Shown here: piece by piece, positions 9,757-18,097 of the stretch | Layout of the letters: each line of letters starts with the position of its first letter | How positions within the stretch are numbered: position 1 is the stretch's first letter | Assembly (NCBI GenBank): GCA_017558105.1 | Contig: JAFYWI010000010.1 | Span: 1-43,091, forward strand | Length of the DNA stretch: 43,091 bases | Source of the DNA: Clostridia bacterium | GTDB lineage: Bacteria; Bacillota; Clostridia; Christensenellales; Borkfalkiaceae | Direction: 5' to 3' | Made by a program: the position numbers and the translations under genes | Notes under the pieces: model-generated | The model's database searches: none | Told to the model about the DNA's origin: nothing | What the model saw: only the letters and a program-made list of their open reading frames with translations

Positions 9757-10860
9757 ATGAAAACTTCTTTAATATTGGCATGTGCTGGCAAAGGCGAAAG
9801 AGCAGGCTTTAACAAAAACAAGTTGCTTTTAACCAAAAACGGCAAAACGTATATTGAAATTGCGTTAAACAAATTTATAGAAAGCACCCTTATAGACGAA
9901 TATATAGTTACCGTTTCTGCGCAAGATTATAATATTGTAAAAAGTTTTTTACCAAACTTTGTAAAAATTGTTATTGGTGGCGAAACGAGAACTCAAACGA
10001 TTAAAAACGCACTAGAAGAAGTTACGGGCGACATCGTGCTTATTCACGACGGGGCAAGACCTTTCGTTTCTAACACCCTAATACAAAACTGCATAGATAC
10101 TGCTGTTAAATTTGGTAGTGCTATACCTACCCTACCCTCAACGGATTCGGTGTGCAACGTAAACAATATTAATATAGTAAACTATTTAAATAGAAACGAA
10201 ATATACTCTATTCAAACGCCACAAGGTTTTAACACGGAAGAAATTAAAAAGGCGTATTCTTTAGTTAACGAAGAAGTTTTTACAGACGACGGAAGCGTTT
10301 ACTTAAAATACATTACTAAACCTATAACCTACCCTGGCGACGTTAAGAACGTTAAGTTAACTTTTAAAGAAGATTTTATTTCTGCCATACGTTACGGCAC
10401 GGGGTTTGATTGCCATAAGTTAGTTGAAAACAGAAAACTTATTTTAGGTGGTGTAGAAATCCCACACGATAAAGGTCTTTTAGGTCATAGCGATGCAGAC
10501 GTTTTAGTTCACGCTATTATGGATGGTATTTTAAGCGCACTATCTTTAAGAGATATTGGCTACCATTTTCCAGATACGGAAATTAAATATAAAGGTGCTA
10601 ACAGCATAGAATTATTAAAAGAAGTGCTACGTATGGCAAAAGAAAAAAGGTATAAAGTGTTTAACCTTTCTGCAACCATTATGGCAGAAAAGCCAAAACT
10701 ACTTAACTTTATTCCGTTAATACAAAATAATTTAGCCAAAGTTTTAGGCATTGAAGAAAGTTTTGTTGGAATTACTGCCACCACCCTAGAAGGTTTAGGT
10801 TTCGTTGGCAGAGAAGAAGGCATATGCGCAAATGCCGTAGTTTCTTTAATAGAAGAATAA
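9757..10860 (+). CDS. ispDF: Bifunctional IspD/IspF, non-mevalonate isoprenoid pathway
   Basis: A two-domain enzyme of 367 residues. Residues about 1-215 are MEP cytidylyltransferase (IspD: LACAGKGERAGFNKNKLLL, then IHDGARPFV), which joins CTP to methylerythritol phosphate. Residues about 216-367 are MECDP synthase (IspF: GTGFDCHKL, GHSDADVLVHAIMDG with the metal-binding Asp and His residues, and a C-terminal TTLEGLGFVGREEGI). The two do non-consecutive steps, with IspE acting between them. The ATG at 9757 was chosen because AAAGGTGG precedes it; the GTG at 9748 lies inside that binding site. The fusion is known from Campylobacter and alphaproteobacteria; separate genes are commoner in Bacillota. 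Confidence 0.95.
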   Translation: MKTSLILACAGKGERAGFNKNKLLLTKNGKTYIEIALNKFIESTLIDEYIVTVSAQDYNIVKSFLPNFVKIVIGGETRTQTIKNALEEVTGDIVLIHDGARPFVSNTLIQNCIDTAVKFGSAIPTLPSTDSVCNVNNINIVNYLNRNEIYSIQTPQGFNTEEIKKAYSLVNEEVFTDDGSVYLKYITKPITYPGDVKNVKLTFKEDFISAIRYGTGFDCHKLVENRKLILGGVEIPHDKGLLGHSDADVLVHAIMDGILSALSLRDIGYHFPDTEIKYKGANSIELLKEVLRMAKEKRYKVFNLSATIMAEKPKLLNFIPLIQNNLAKVLGIEESFVGITATTLEGLGFVGREEGICANAVVSLIEE

Positions 10861-10876
10861 AAAAATTTTACGTAAC

Positions 10877-10910
10877 AAAAAACACACTTTAAAAACGAAG
10901 TGTGTTTTTT
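10877..10910 (+). terminator. Bidirectional terminator after ispDF
   Basis: A perfect 13-bp stem, AAAAAACACACTT (10877-10889) with AAGTGTGTTTTTT (10898-10910), and an 8-base loop. The A and T ends let it act in both directions, closing rqcP-ispDF and the TasA-like locus that converges from the right. Confidence 0.85.
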
Positions 10911-10951
10911 AATGTAGGTTTATTATTTTCCTTATTTTACTATAAAAGGAA

Positions 10952-12147
10952 TTAATTAAATTTATAAGCCGTTTGGTTAGCAATTAAAACGTCTGTGCCA
11001 ATATATTTTGCCCAATTTTCTTTTCTCATTACTTCCATAAGAATTTCTTCTTCGAGTTTACCTTGATTTTCAGGTTTTGAAGCAACTTCGTTTATAAGTT
11101 CTTCTGCTACTTCAGGATTTATTAGGCAAAGAGAAACGGTTATAGTTTTACCTTTCATTTGCTCACCCTCAAAGCATCTAAATACACCACAATCAAATTC
11201 TTTAACTGAAGTGCAAATATCATAATAAGTCAGTGGCATACCAACTGAGGTCATCATAAAAAGAGATTGCCCTTCAGAAAGTGCAAATGGGTTACCAAAA
11301 GGAAAGCTCCATATGCCATATTCTCCCCACAAACCAAGTTCGCCGTATTCAACTGCTTGGTCACATTCAATTACGAAATCGCAAATCCAGTTTTTGTAAG
11401 GGCTTTCTTCAATGGTTTCTTCTGTATCGGTTGCGACGAAAGTCCATGCTGCCTCACGTCTACAGGGTTAGGAACGTTATCAGGAAATGGAATACCATTC
11501 ATATCTGTGGTAAGAGGCTCTAAATCCTTAGGTAACTTATCTTCAGTATATCTAGTAATAATTGCATCTGGGCCAGTATAAGCATTGCCTTGAATTGCTT
11601 GCACGTAATACGTAATGGTACAAGTTTTTCCTTCGTATTCTTTACCAGCACCATCTGGAAGTTCAATAGAAACTTCAACGTCATCTAAACTTTTACCTGG
11701 TTCTAAAGATTCCCAATCGGTAGCGTATTCTTTGCCGTTATAATTTTGTTTATCTGAAATATTAACTTTTAAACCTGCAAATAAGCCATCGTCGTTCATG
11801 CAAGAAATAATGGTACGGTATTTCACCGTAATTGTGCTTTCGTTAGAAATAGTTATATTGAATTTAACACCATCACCTTCTGCAACGTTTGAAAGAGTTA
11901 ACCCTTCGGCTGTTAATTCTACATTGCCACCATACATATTGCCTTTGCCTAACGTATAGGTAGTATCATAAAGCTTTTTAGTTTCAATTGAATTTTGGTC
12001 AATCGTAGCAGTAACGTTAATTTTGGCAGAAGTAACTGCTATATTTACTTTACTTTCACTTGTAGAAAGAGCAAACGTTCCGCCAACCATTAAGCTTAGA
12101 CACATAACGATTGTCAAGATTGACGTAAGTAATGTTTTCTTTTTCAT
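10952..12147 (-). pseudogene. Frameshifted TasA/camelysin-like secreted protein
   Basis: The N-terminal 240 or so residues (MKKKTLLTSILTIVMCLSLM, then GGTFALS) are a SipW-type signal peptide plus a beta-sandwich almost superimposable on the start of the neighbouring 800-residue protein. The frame then breaks between about 11440 and 11467. Downstream, the -1 frame continues with AAWTFVATDTEETIEESPYK and runs to the stop at 10952, while the original frame ends at 11371 in a non-conserved tail. Restoring one base gives a protein of about 398 residues. No slippery heptamer sits in the overlap, so programmed shifting is unlikely. It is either a recent disabling indel or a sequencing error. The ATG has AGGAG upstream. 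It is the last gene of the locus before the terminator at 10877. Confidence 0.8.
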
Positions 12148-12162
12148 TTTCTTTTTCTCCTA

Positions 12163-12309
12163 TTAATAGATAGTTCCACAAAAAATTGCGGAATTATCGC
12201 AATGTTTTAAAACAACAAACGTAAACATACTTAAGCACGTTAGTGCTATAAGTGTTGCGCTTACGAACTTTATTAAAACGTTCTTTACTTTGTTGCTAAT
12301 TGTTGTTTT
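12163..12309 (-). pseudogene. Possible decayed small membrane peptide gene
   Basis: An open frame of 48 codons with one hydrophobic stretch (about VLIKFVSATLIALTCLSMF) and no ATG near its beginning. An AAAGGA lies upstream in front of ATAAAAATATT, which would read as a start codon if ATA were ATG and one base were removed. It resembles in layout the 55-residue gene directly upstream. This may be a broken tandem copy or chance; the evidence is weak. Confidence 0.25.
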
Positions 12310-12329
12310 TTAATATTTTTATGTTTCCT

Positions 12330-12497
12330 TTAAAATAATCTTACAAAAAAATCACTTATCGCTTTTTCCCATAAGGCCAATTCTTCTCCCCATGGAACGC
12401 CTTTAATAAAAGCAACCGTCATAGTCAGCAAAGCATACAATGCAGTGACTAATATAATTGCAAAAACTACGTACTTTAAAACTTCTAAAACCTTCAT
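12330..12497 (-). CDS. Small membrane protein, 55 residues, unknown
   Basis: The short gene starts MKVLEVLKYVVFAIILVTAL, has a single transmembrane helix over about residues 8-30, and ends with an amphipathic segment containing VPWGEELALWEK. AAGGAAG stands 4-5 bases before the ATG, which supports real translation. It sits between the two TasA-like genes in the same direction. I do not recognise the family. The topology (one helix, short N-terminus, charged tail) would suit an accessory or assembly peptide for surface proteins, but that is inference from position alone. Bases 12498-12632 upstream hold no further gene, only an imperfect AT-rich inverted repeat near 12600-12635. Confidence 0.55.
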   Translation of the reverse strand: MKVLEVLKYVVFAIILVTALYALLTMTVAFIKGVPWGEELALWEKAISDFFVRLF

Positions 12498-12632
12498 AAC
12501 TCTTCCTTCTCTATAAAGTAATCATAGTTTAATAAGGGGTTAAATCACCACAAGTTATTTCACTATTATTTTACTGTAACCTTTGAAATGTCACCAACAA
12601 CTTAAGTTTTTAAATTTTTTATAAATTTTAAC

Positions 12633-15035
12633 TTAGGCAATATCATTGCCGTTAATATCGCAATAGGTTGGATTCGTAAAACCAAAACGAATTGGCTTTG
12701 CGTTGTCGCAAGTATTGTTGTTATTATATATGTCTAAGGTAAGAGTTGTATCGTCTTTACCTTCTGCTGTGTAATTTTGTACCCAGAAAAGTCTAGCAGT
12801 AGCAACGTTGGTATTTTTAATTGTAACAGTGTTCATGTCATAACCTGAGTTAAATGCACGAACTGCTACGTAAGAAAGGTTAAAATTACAATTGTTTATA
12901 TCAGCAGTTGCAGTTCCCCAGTTATTTAAATGAACTATAAAGTTCATATCAGTACCTAAAACGCTTGCGTTAATACCTTCAAGTTTAAGCACACCACCTG
13001 CCGTCACATCAAAAATTGTCGCCATAGCATCCCACTCTTGGTTATTTTCAGCTGCCATATTGATAGTGCCGTCTTTAACCGTAAGTTTACCCTTAACAAG
13101 GAACATTTCTTGATTGCCTGTGTTATTGAACGTGCCAGTAATCGTTTTGTCATTCATAAATAAAACGCTTTCAACTCCGTTATCGATAGTAATAGCTTCG
13201 TTAAATACTTCGATGTCAGACCCCAATATAACGTTTCCACCTGCATTAAGAGCAGCTTTAAGGTCAGCGAAAGAATATACACACTTAGGGATGTTTACGC
13301 TGTCTTTCCAATCTTCGTAATCATAAGTACCTTTTGGAGATTCTATTGTAATTTGACCTTCGCCACAAACATCTTCAGCAACAACAAGAGATTCAATGTT
13401 GTCAGCAGTAATTTCAACCCCGTTAACTGTACATTGAGATAAAATAATCTTACTGTCTTTAATTGAACTAAGGTCAATGTAGAATTTGCTATTGAATTCA
13501 CATTGATAGAATTCAGTGTTCATATAAGGTTTTACAAGACGACCATATACGTTAGTATAGTAATTACCTTGAGTGAAAGTACAGTTTGTAAATTTAACTT
13601 CTTTGAATACAGTTCCATAACTAGTCCAACCAGCAAAAGTACAATCTATAGCATAAAGGCCATATTGATTGTTACCATTATCAGCGTTGAAGTTGTAGCA
13701 TACTTCGTCAAATGAAACGTTTTCAAGGATAATATCAGAAGTTTGACCAGCAGTAAATACACCACGGAAAGCATTACTGATTAAAATGTTTTTAATAGTA
13801 GCACCATTAGTGTAGATACCACAATCCCAATTGCTATTAGCGCCGTTTACTTTAAGAACGTAACCGTTACCGTTAAGAGTTTTACCAGTTACGATAATAC
13901 CTGCTTTAGAATAACCGCCATCAGTAGCATTTACAGTAATATCGTTTTTAAATACAACTTCTTTAACATCTACATTTTGTAAAGCCGCTTTTAAACTTGC
14001 TTCATCACCAACGAATTCAACACCGTCTAAACCAGAAACAAGTGTAAAGTTACTAAAGTTTTTAGTAGCGAAAGTAATTTTACCATTTACTGCATCGTAG
14101 TAGAATTCGTGGTGTTCATCAACATCAGCAGCGCTTGCAACTTCAGTCATAACGTCACCTTTATGAAATAGAACAACGTCTGTAAGATTTTTTTCGGTAT
14201 TCATAGTAACTACGATTGGGGTTTCGTTGTTTTCGTCAACTTCAGGAATGGTTACGTTAAACGCATAAGCAGTGTTGCCATCTTTAAGTTCAAAATAACC
14301 GGTTTGAACGTTGTCGGCTATTGTTTCATCTAATTCTTTAACTTTTAAAGAAAGACCTATTTCGCCATTTTTAACTGCCGTACCTACAAAAACTATTGCT
14401 TTATTGCCATTAGCATCTTTAACTTCTTTTTCTGCAGTAGTTTTGCCGTTTGCGTCTACGCTTACAACGCTAGCATTACCTTGAATTGCTTCTACTTTAT
14501 AAGAAATAGTGCAAGTTTTTTCTTTGTATTCATCACCTGCAGTTTCTGGAAGTTCAATTTCTACAGGAACAATAGCATCGTTAGAGCCAACCGTAAGTTC
14601 TTCCCAATTAGATACTACTTTTGCGCTATTATAATTTTTTTCATCAATAGTGATGTTAAGACCTGCAAATAAACCATTATCGTTTTCGCAACTAATAATT
14701 GTACGATATTTTACGGTTACGTTGCTTTCATTTTTAACAACTATATTAAATTTAATTCCATCGCCAGGAATAAATTTTTCAAGTGTTAAGCCTTCATCGT
14801 TAAAGGTTGCAACACCTTCATACGTATTATCTATACCTGCAGTATAGTTAGTATCGTATAGCTTTTTAGTTTCAACAGAATTTTGGTCAATCGTGGCAAT
14901 TACGTTTACTTTACCAGAACTAACTGCAACGTTTACTTTGCTTTCGCTTGTGAAAAGTGCAAACGTTCCGCCAATCATTAAGCTTAAGCACATAACGATT
15001 GTCAAAATTGACGTAAGTAATGTTTTCTTTTTCAT
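12633..15035 (-). CDS. SipW-dependent secreted protein: TasA-like head plus beta-helix repeats
   Basis: An 800-residue exported protein. Residues 1-28 form a signal peptide of the SipW type (MKKKTLLTSILTIVMCLSLM, then GGTFALFTSE). Residues to about 210 match the TasA/camelysin-like beta-sandwich of its frameshifted paralog. A beta-rich segment follows (about 215-335). From about 340 to the end there are two runs of short repeated strands with stacked Asn, Ser and aromatic positions (ILISNAFRGVF, VSFDEVCYNF, CTFAGW, VKFTNCTF), typical of right-handed parallel beta-helices as in pectate-lyase folds and adhesins. No sortase or LPXTG motif or C-terminal anchor is present. AGGAG precedes the ATG. 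It probably attaches to or co-assembles with the smaller TasA-like proteins; carbohydrate binding or adhesion is inferred. Confidence 0.8.
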   Translation of the reverse strand: MKKKTLLTSILTIVMCLSLMIGGTFALFTSESKVNVAVSSGKVNVIATIDQNSVETKKLYDTNYTAGIDNTYEGVATFNDEGLTLEKFIPGDGIKFNIVVKNESNVTVKYRTIISCENDNGLFAGLNITIDEKNYNSAKVVSNWEELTVGSNDAIVPVEIELPETAGDEYKEKTCTISYKVEAIQGNASVVSVDANGKTTAEKEVKDANGNKAIVFVGTAVKNGEIGLSLKVKELDETIADNVQTGYFELKDGNTAYAFNVTIPEVDENNETPIVVTMNTEKNLTDVVLFHKGDVMTEVASAADVDEHHEFYYDAVNGKITFATKNFSNFTLVSGLDGVEFVGDEASLKAALQNVDVKEVVFKNDITVNATDGGYSKAGIIVTGKTLNGNGYVLKVNGANSNWDCGIYTNGATIKNILISNAFRGVFTAGQTSDIILENVSFDEVCYNFNADNGNNQYGLYAIDCTFAGWTSYGTVFKEVKFTNCTFTQGNYYTNVYGRLVKPYMNTEFYQCEFNSKFYIDLSSIKDSKIILSQCTVNGVEITADNIESLVVAEDVCGEGQITIESPKGTYDYEDWKDSVNIPKCVYSFADLKAALNAGGNVILGSDIEVFNEAITIDNGVESVLFMNDKTITGTFNNTGNQEMFLVKGKLTVKDGTINMAAENNQEWDAMATIFDVTAGGVLKLEGINASVLGTDMNFIVHLNNWGTATADINNCNFNLSYVAVRAFNSGYDMNTVTIKNTNVATARLFWVQNYTAEGKDDTTLTLDIYNNNNTCDNAKPIRFGFTNPTYCDINGNDIA

Positions 15036-15098
15036 TTTTTTCTCCTTTTTAAATTTTTATAATTTTAATAAATTGTTTTTTGATTTTTTAACTAAAAA

Positions 15099-15722
15099 TT
15101 AAGTTAATTGAACTGCGTTTACCATTAAATCAAAATTCACTTCTTTATTTTGTGCATCGTTATTAACGTTATTATCGTTAATAAACTGAATTTTTACGGT
15201 AAATTCTTTTGCAACGTCGTTTTTAGCCATTGTTTCAGTAAAAATTATTGCTTTTCCATCTATTACATATTGGTCAAGCGTACCCTTGTCTTCACCATCG
15301 ATATAAACTTTCAACTGTTTCGCCAAAGCATTGCTATTGCTTGTTAATTTAATAATAACTTCGTAAGAAAATGCTACGTCGCCGTTATTACTTAGTTTTA
15401 ACGTTGCTTCGTATTCCGAACCTGGTACTACTTTTTCACCGTTAGCAATGCCAAAAAAGTTGTCGTCTGCGGTGTTCGTGTCGGTAAAATTAACAATAGA
15501 AGTGTCTGGATTAGTAGAAACCATACGTCCGGTTTCATTGTCTAAATAAGTTTTTGTAAGACTAATTCTTTCCAATTTTACATTCAACGTTCCAGCGGTT
15601 AAATGATTTTCAATTTTAACGCTATCACTCCACAAAGCATACGTTCCACCAACTACCATAGCAACACATAACGTTATCATTACACACGTCATAAGTAGTG
15701 TTCTAACTTTGCTCTTGCCCAT
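15099..15722 (-). CDS. TasA/camelysin-family secreted protein
   Basis: A 207-residue protein with a SipW-type signal peptide (MGKSKVRTLLMTCVMITLCV, then GGTYALWSDSVKIENHLTAG) and one beta-sandwich domain. The pattern ALWSD then xxxxNxxTAGTLNVKL is the hallmark of TasA and camelysin N-termini. Such proteins form biofilm fibres in Bacillus after SipW cleavage, and camelysin is listed as peptidase family M73. No catalytic metal site can be pointed to here, so I read it as structural. AAGGAGGG stands before the ATG. It lies two genes downstream of the signal peptidase gene and 63 bases upstream of the beta-helix protein. It is the smallest complete secreted member and the likeliest main fibre subunit. 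Confidence 0.85.
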   Translation of the reverse strand: MGKSKVRTLLMTCVMITLCVAMVVGGTYALWSDSVKIENHLTAGTLNVKLERISLTKTYLDNETGRMVSTNPDTSIVNFTDTNTADDNFFGIANGEKVVPGSEYEATLKLSNNGDVAFSYEVIIKLTSNSNALAKQLKVYIDGEDKGTLDQYVIDGKAIIFTETMAKNDVAKEFTVKIQFINDNNVNNDAQNKEVNFDLMVNAVQLT

Positions 15723-15813
15723 TTGTCTGCCCTCCTTGTTCAGATTTATCTATCTCGCTTAAATTCAAGCAATTTGATATTAAATTGATTTTTCGTTTTA
15801 AATGCCTTTTAGC

Positions 15814-16461
15814 TTACGCCCTTTTTTCTTTACGGCGAAGCTTTGCTTGTTCTTTCTTATATTCTTTTTCTTCTGCAATTGCCTTAACTGCAATACCAAT
15901 ACTATCTTTAACGGCAGCACAAGATGCTTCATCTACAACTTTAATGCTTGCAGGTGCTTGTTTCATAGCAACTTTATTATCGTTAACGTACGTCTTAAAC
16001 GTTAAGTTAGAAATCACAAGTTCGCACACCACAATTCCACGCTTAATTTTTAATCTTACAAGACGGCTCATACCTACCTTGTATTCTTCGTAATTAGCGT
16101 TCTTTATTCTTTTACTTCCCTCCACAGCCATAGCACATTTAACTATTTCATCGTAATAGCCTTTGTACGTAGCTGAAAGTTCTAAATATTTTTCATCAAG
16201 TGTTTTTGTGGCCGTAGAAAACACCACTGCCGAATCATCGTTTGTAGTGGTTGAAGCTAGCTCTTCTAAAACGGGTGGCTTTACAGCAGTTACAATAGGT
16301 TCTTTTTCTTTCATTGGTTGCGCTTCTGCAACTGCGTTTTGAATATTCCTCTTTTCACGACGTTCTTTTCCATCTGCTATAACGTCGCGTGCTATAACGA
16401 ACATACAAATCATACCCATTAGAATAGCCATAATCATAAAGATGTATATAAGTTCTGTCAT
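15814..16461 (-). CDS. Membrane-anchored protein of unknown function in the SipW locus
   Basis: A 215-residue protein with one N-terminal transmembrane helix (about 3-24: LIYIFMIMAILMGMICMFVI), a charged and Ala/Thr-rich linker to about residue 85, and a compact C-terminal domain with alternating strands and helices (SRLVRLKIKRGIVVCELVI). It ends in a Lys/Arg-rich tail. I do not recognise a named family. The C-terminal domain recalls a domain of uncharacterised clostridial membrane proteins, from memory only. An AAAGGAGAAG site supports the start, and the gene begins 15 bases after sipW, which makes co-translation and a role in handling the TasA-like proteins plausible. Confidence 0.7.
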   Translation of the reverse strand: MTELIYIFMIMAILMGMICMFVIARDVIADGKERREKRNIQNAVAEAQPMKEKEPIVTAVKPPVLEELASTTTNDDSAVVFSTATKTLDEKYLELSATYKGYYDEIVKCAMAVEGSKRIKNANYEEYKVGMSRLVRLKIKRGIVVCELVISNLTFKTYVNDNKVAMKQAPASIKVVDEASCAAVKDSIGIAVKAIAEEKEYKKEQAKLRRKEKRA

Positions 16462-16476
16462 TTTGTTCTTCTCCTT

Positions 16477-17316
16477 TTATTGTTTTTCTATTTTTTTAGA
16501 TGGCTCAGTTTCAACGATAGTTGGGATGGAAACTTCAACTTTAGAAACCGAATCATCTTCTTTCTTTTTGTTTTGCAATTCAGCAAGTTGACGTTTTAAT
16601 TCTTCTATTTCGTTTTCTTGCTTTTTCTTTTCTTCTAACAACTTTTCTTTCTTTTCTTTTCCAAAAACTTTTACAAGCCTTATTACTTCAAAAGTGATAA
16701 TAATAACACTAGGAACAATTATTAAACAAATTATTCCTACTGTAGAATTAAAAGCATATACCAATAACCCTAAAAAATAACTTTGCCCCGTAACCTTGCC
16801 TATAACGTAATTAGGGCTATTTTCAAGCGAAGTATCTATAGTTTGTTGCAGTAAGCCGTCTTCAGCGTTTTTGTTGTCGCCCTCAAGTGTTATAATATAT
16901 CTGCCTGCCCCTTTATCTTCTATGTTAATAATACGGTGCGTTATTGTCTCTTGCCTACTATAAAGGTATTTGAACGTTAAAACGTCGCCAACTTTTAAGT
17001 TTTTATACCATTCTGCTTTTGCTTCTTCACCTTCTGGTACAACGTCGATAAATATGCAAGATTTTACAGGTATGCTCTTAATTTCAAAACTACTAACGTC
17101 TGTTAATTCGCATGCTTCCATTGAATTAGACTGAACGAACCTAAGTTGGTGCCCAAACACCGTTGCCGTGCCATCAGCGTCTTTTTTTGAAGAAATGCTT
17201 ATAATCAATACAAATATTGCAAAAGCCATCAATAAGTACACTATAACATTACCAGTTATTATTAAAACTTTCTTTGCAACTTCTTTTTTACTTTTAATAT
17301 TTTCTTTCTGCATCAT
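16477..17316 (-). CDS. sipW: SipW-type (ER-type) signal peptidase I
   Basis: A 279-residue membrane serine protease of family S26B. After a first transmembrane helix (about 18-42), the catalytic serine is S65 in SNSME. The usual bacterial lysine is replaced by the ER-type histidine H127 in THRI, and the EGDNKN box follows at 145-150. A second membrane segment spans about 175-212. A C-terminal Lys/Glu-rich coiled coil (about 215-260) is an extension beyond the core enzyme. SipW releases TasA-family preproteins in Bacillus; here four such substrates lie in the same unit. The start overlaps the stop of the preceding gene (ATG inside AATGATG), indicating translational coupling. Confidence 0.92.
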   Translation of the reverse strand: MMQKENIKSKKEVAKKVLIITGNVIVYLLMAFAIFVLIISISSKKDADGTATVFGHQLRFVQSNSMEACELTDVSSFEIKSIPVKSCIFIDVVPEGEEAKAEWYKNLKVGDVLTFKYLYSRQETITHRIINIEDKGAGRYIITLEGDNKNAEDGLLQQTIDTSLENSPNYVIGKVTGQSYFLGLLVYAFNSTVGIICLIIVPSVIIITFEVIRLVKVFGKEKKEKLLEEKKKQENEIEELKRQLAELQNKKKEDDSVSKVEVSIPTIVETEPSKKIEKQ

Positions 17317-17795
17317 TCACTAACCTTTGCTTCAATTTCAACGTTAAACGAAATGGTTGTTCCTTGTGCTTCGTTACCTACGTCTACTGGCATGGTGTAA
17401 GATATATTTATTTCCTTAACTCCCTTGCCGAGTGAAATTAATTCCCCGTTAAGTAATTCCAATAACGTTTTATTTATTACAGAGTTTTCGGTTTTAATTT
17501 CTACTTTTATATAGTTTTTTAGTTTTCCATCGTTAGCGCCGTTAAAATTAAGGGTTATAAAATAATCTTCTGCATTATTACCTACAAAAGAAATAACGTA
17601 ATCTTCCGTTTTGCCAGGATACAAGTCCTTAATTTCTGCTTTTAAAGTTAAATTAGTTTCTTCGCTAACGTTTATAATAGTATTCTTATTTAAGTTGTTA
17701 TTGTTTTGCATACTAAAAAACAATCCAACACACGCCAAGGTTAATATTATGGAAATTATAATTAAAATGTATTTTATATTGTTGCTTTTACCCAT
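17313..17795 (-). CDS. TasA-like domain protein with N-terminal membrane segment
   Basis: A 160-residue protein with an N-terminal hydrophobic helix (about 8-28: IKYILIIISIILTLACVGLF) and one beta-sandwich ending YTMPVDVGNEAQGTTISF. That is a sequence style seen at the end of TasA/camelysin-like domains. Unlike the downstream members it lacks the GGTxALxSD cleavage context, so it may stay anchored and act as a nucleator or as a TapA-like partner of the fibre; this is inferred. AAGGAG stands before the ATG. It overlaps the start of sipW by four bases. Confidence 0.75.
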   Translation of the reverse strand: MGKSNNIKYILIIISIILTLACVGLFFSMQNNNNLNKNTIINVSEETNLTLKAEIKDLYPGKTEDYVISFVGNNAEDYFITLNFNGANDGKLKNYIKVEIKTENSVINKTLLELLNGELISLGKGVKEINISYTMPVDVGNEAQGTTISFNVEIEAKVSE

Positions 17796-17874
17796 TTTTG
17801 TCTCCTTGTTAAAGTGTGCAAGAAATTCAACGTATAAAAAAACGTAAAAGAAATACTCTTAACCTTATTGTTTT

Positions 17875-18039
17875 TTATTTGTGTATCTTTTCAATATAAG
17901 CTTCTTCTTTTTTTTCTTTTTGTTTTTCTTCTTCTAATTTTAGGTAATACTCTTCACATACGGGGCAAATCATTCTGCCTTCTGGTATGGCTGTTCCACA
18001 AACTACGCAAAAACAAGTGTCTTCATAATAATCATCCAT
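17875..18039 (-). CDS. Small zinc-ribbon protein, 54 residues
   Basis: A short gene encoding MDDYYEDTCFCVVCG, then MICPVCEEYY and a Lys/Glu-rich helical tail. Two CxxC knuckles (CVVC and CPVC) about 15 residues apart form a treble-clef or zinc-ribbon module. TAGGAG lies 7-8 bases before the ATG. It lies between tetR (58 bases upstream) and the anchored TasA-like gene (79 bases downstream), all in one direction. I cannot assign a function; such ribbons often bind nucleic acid or a partner protein. Confidence 0.7.
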   Translation of the reverse strand: MDDYYEDTCFCVVCGTAIPEGRMICPVCEEYYLKLEEEKQKEKKEEAYIEKIHK

Positions 18040-18097
18040 AATAGTTCTCCTATAGCATCATGCTTACATTGTTGATTTTTTTTCGTTATTAACTACT

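Noticed and set aside
11440-11467. Programmed -1 frameshifting in the TasA-like gene
   Set aside because: The direction fits, but no X XXY YYZ slippery heptamer or following pseudoknot is visible, so an indel is simpler.
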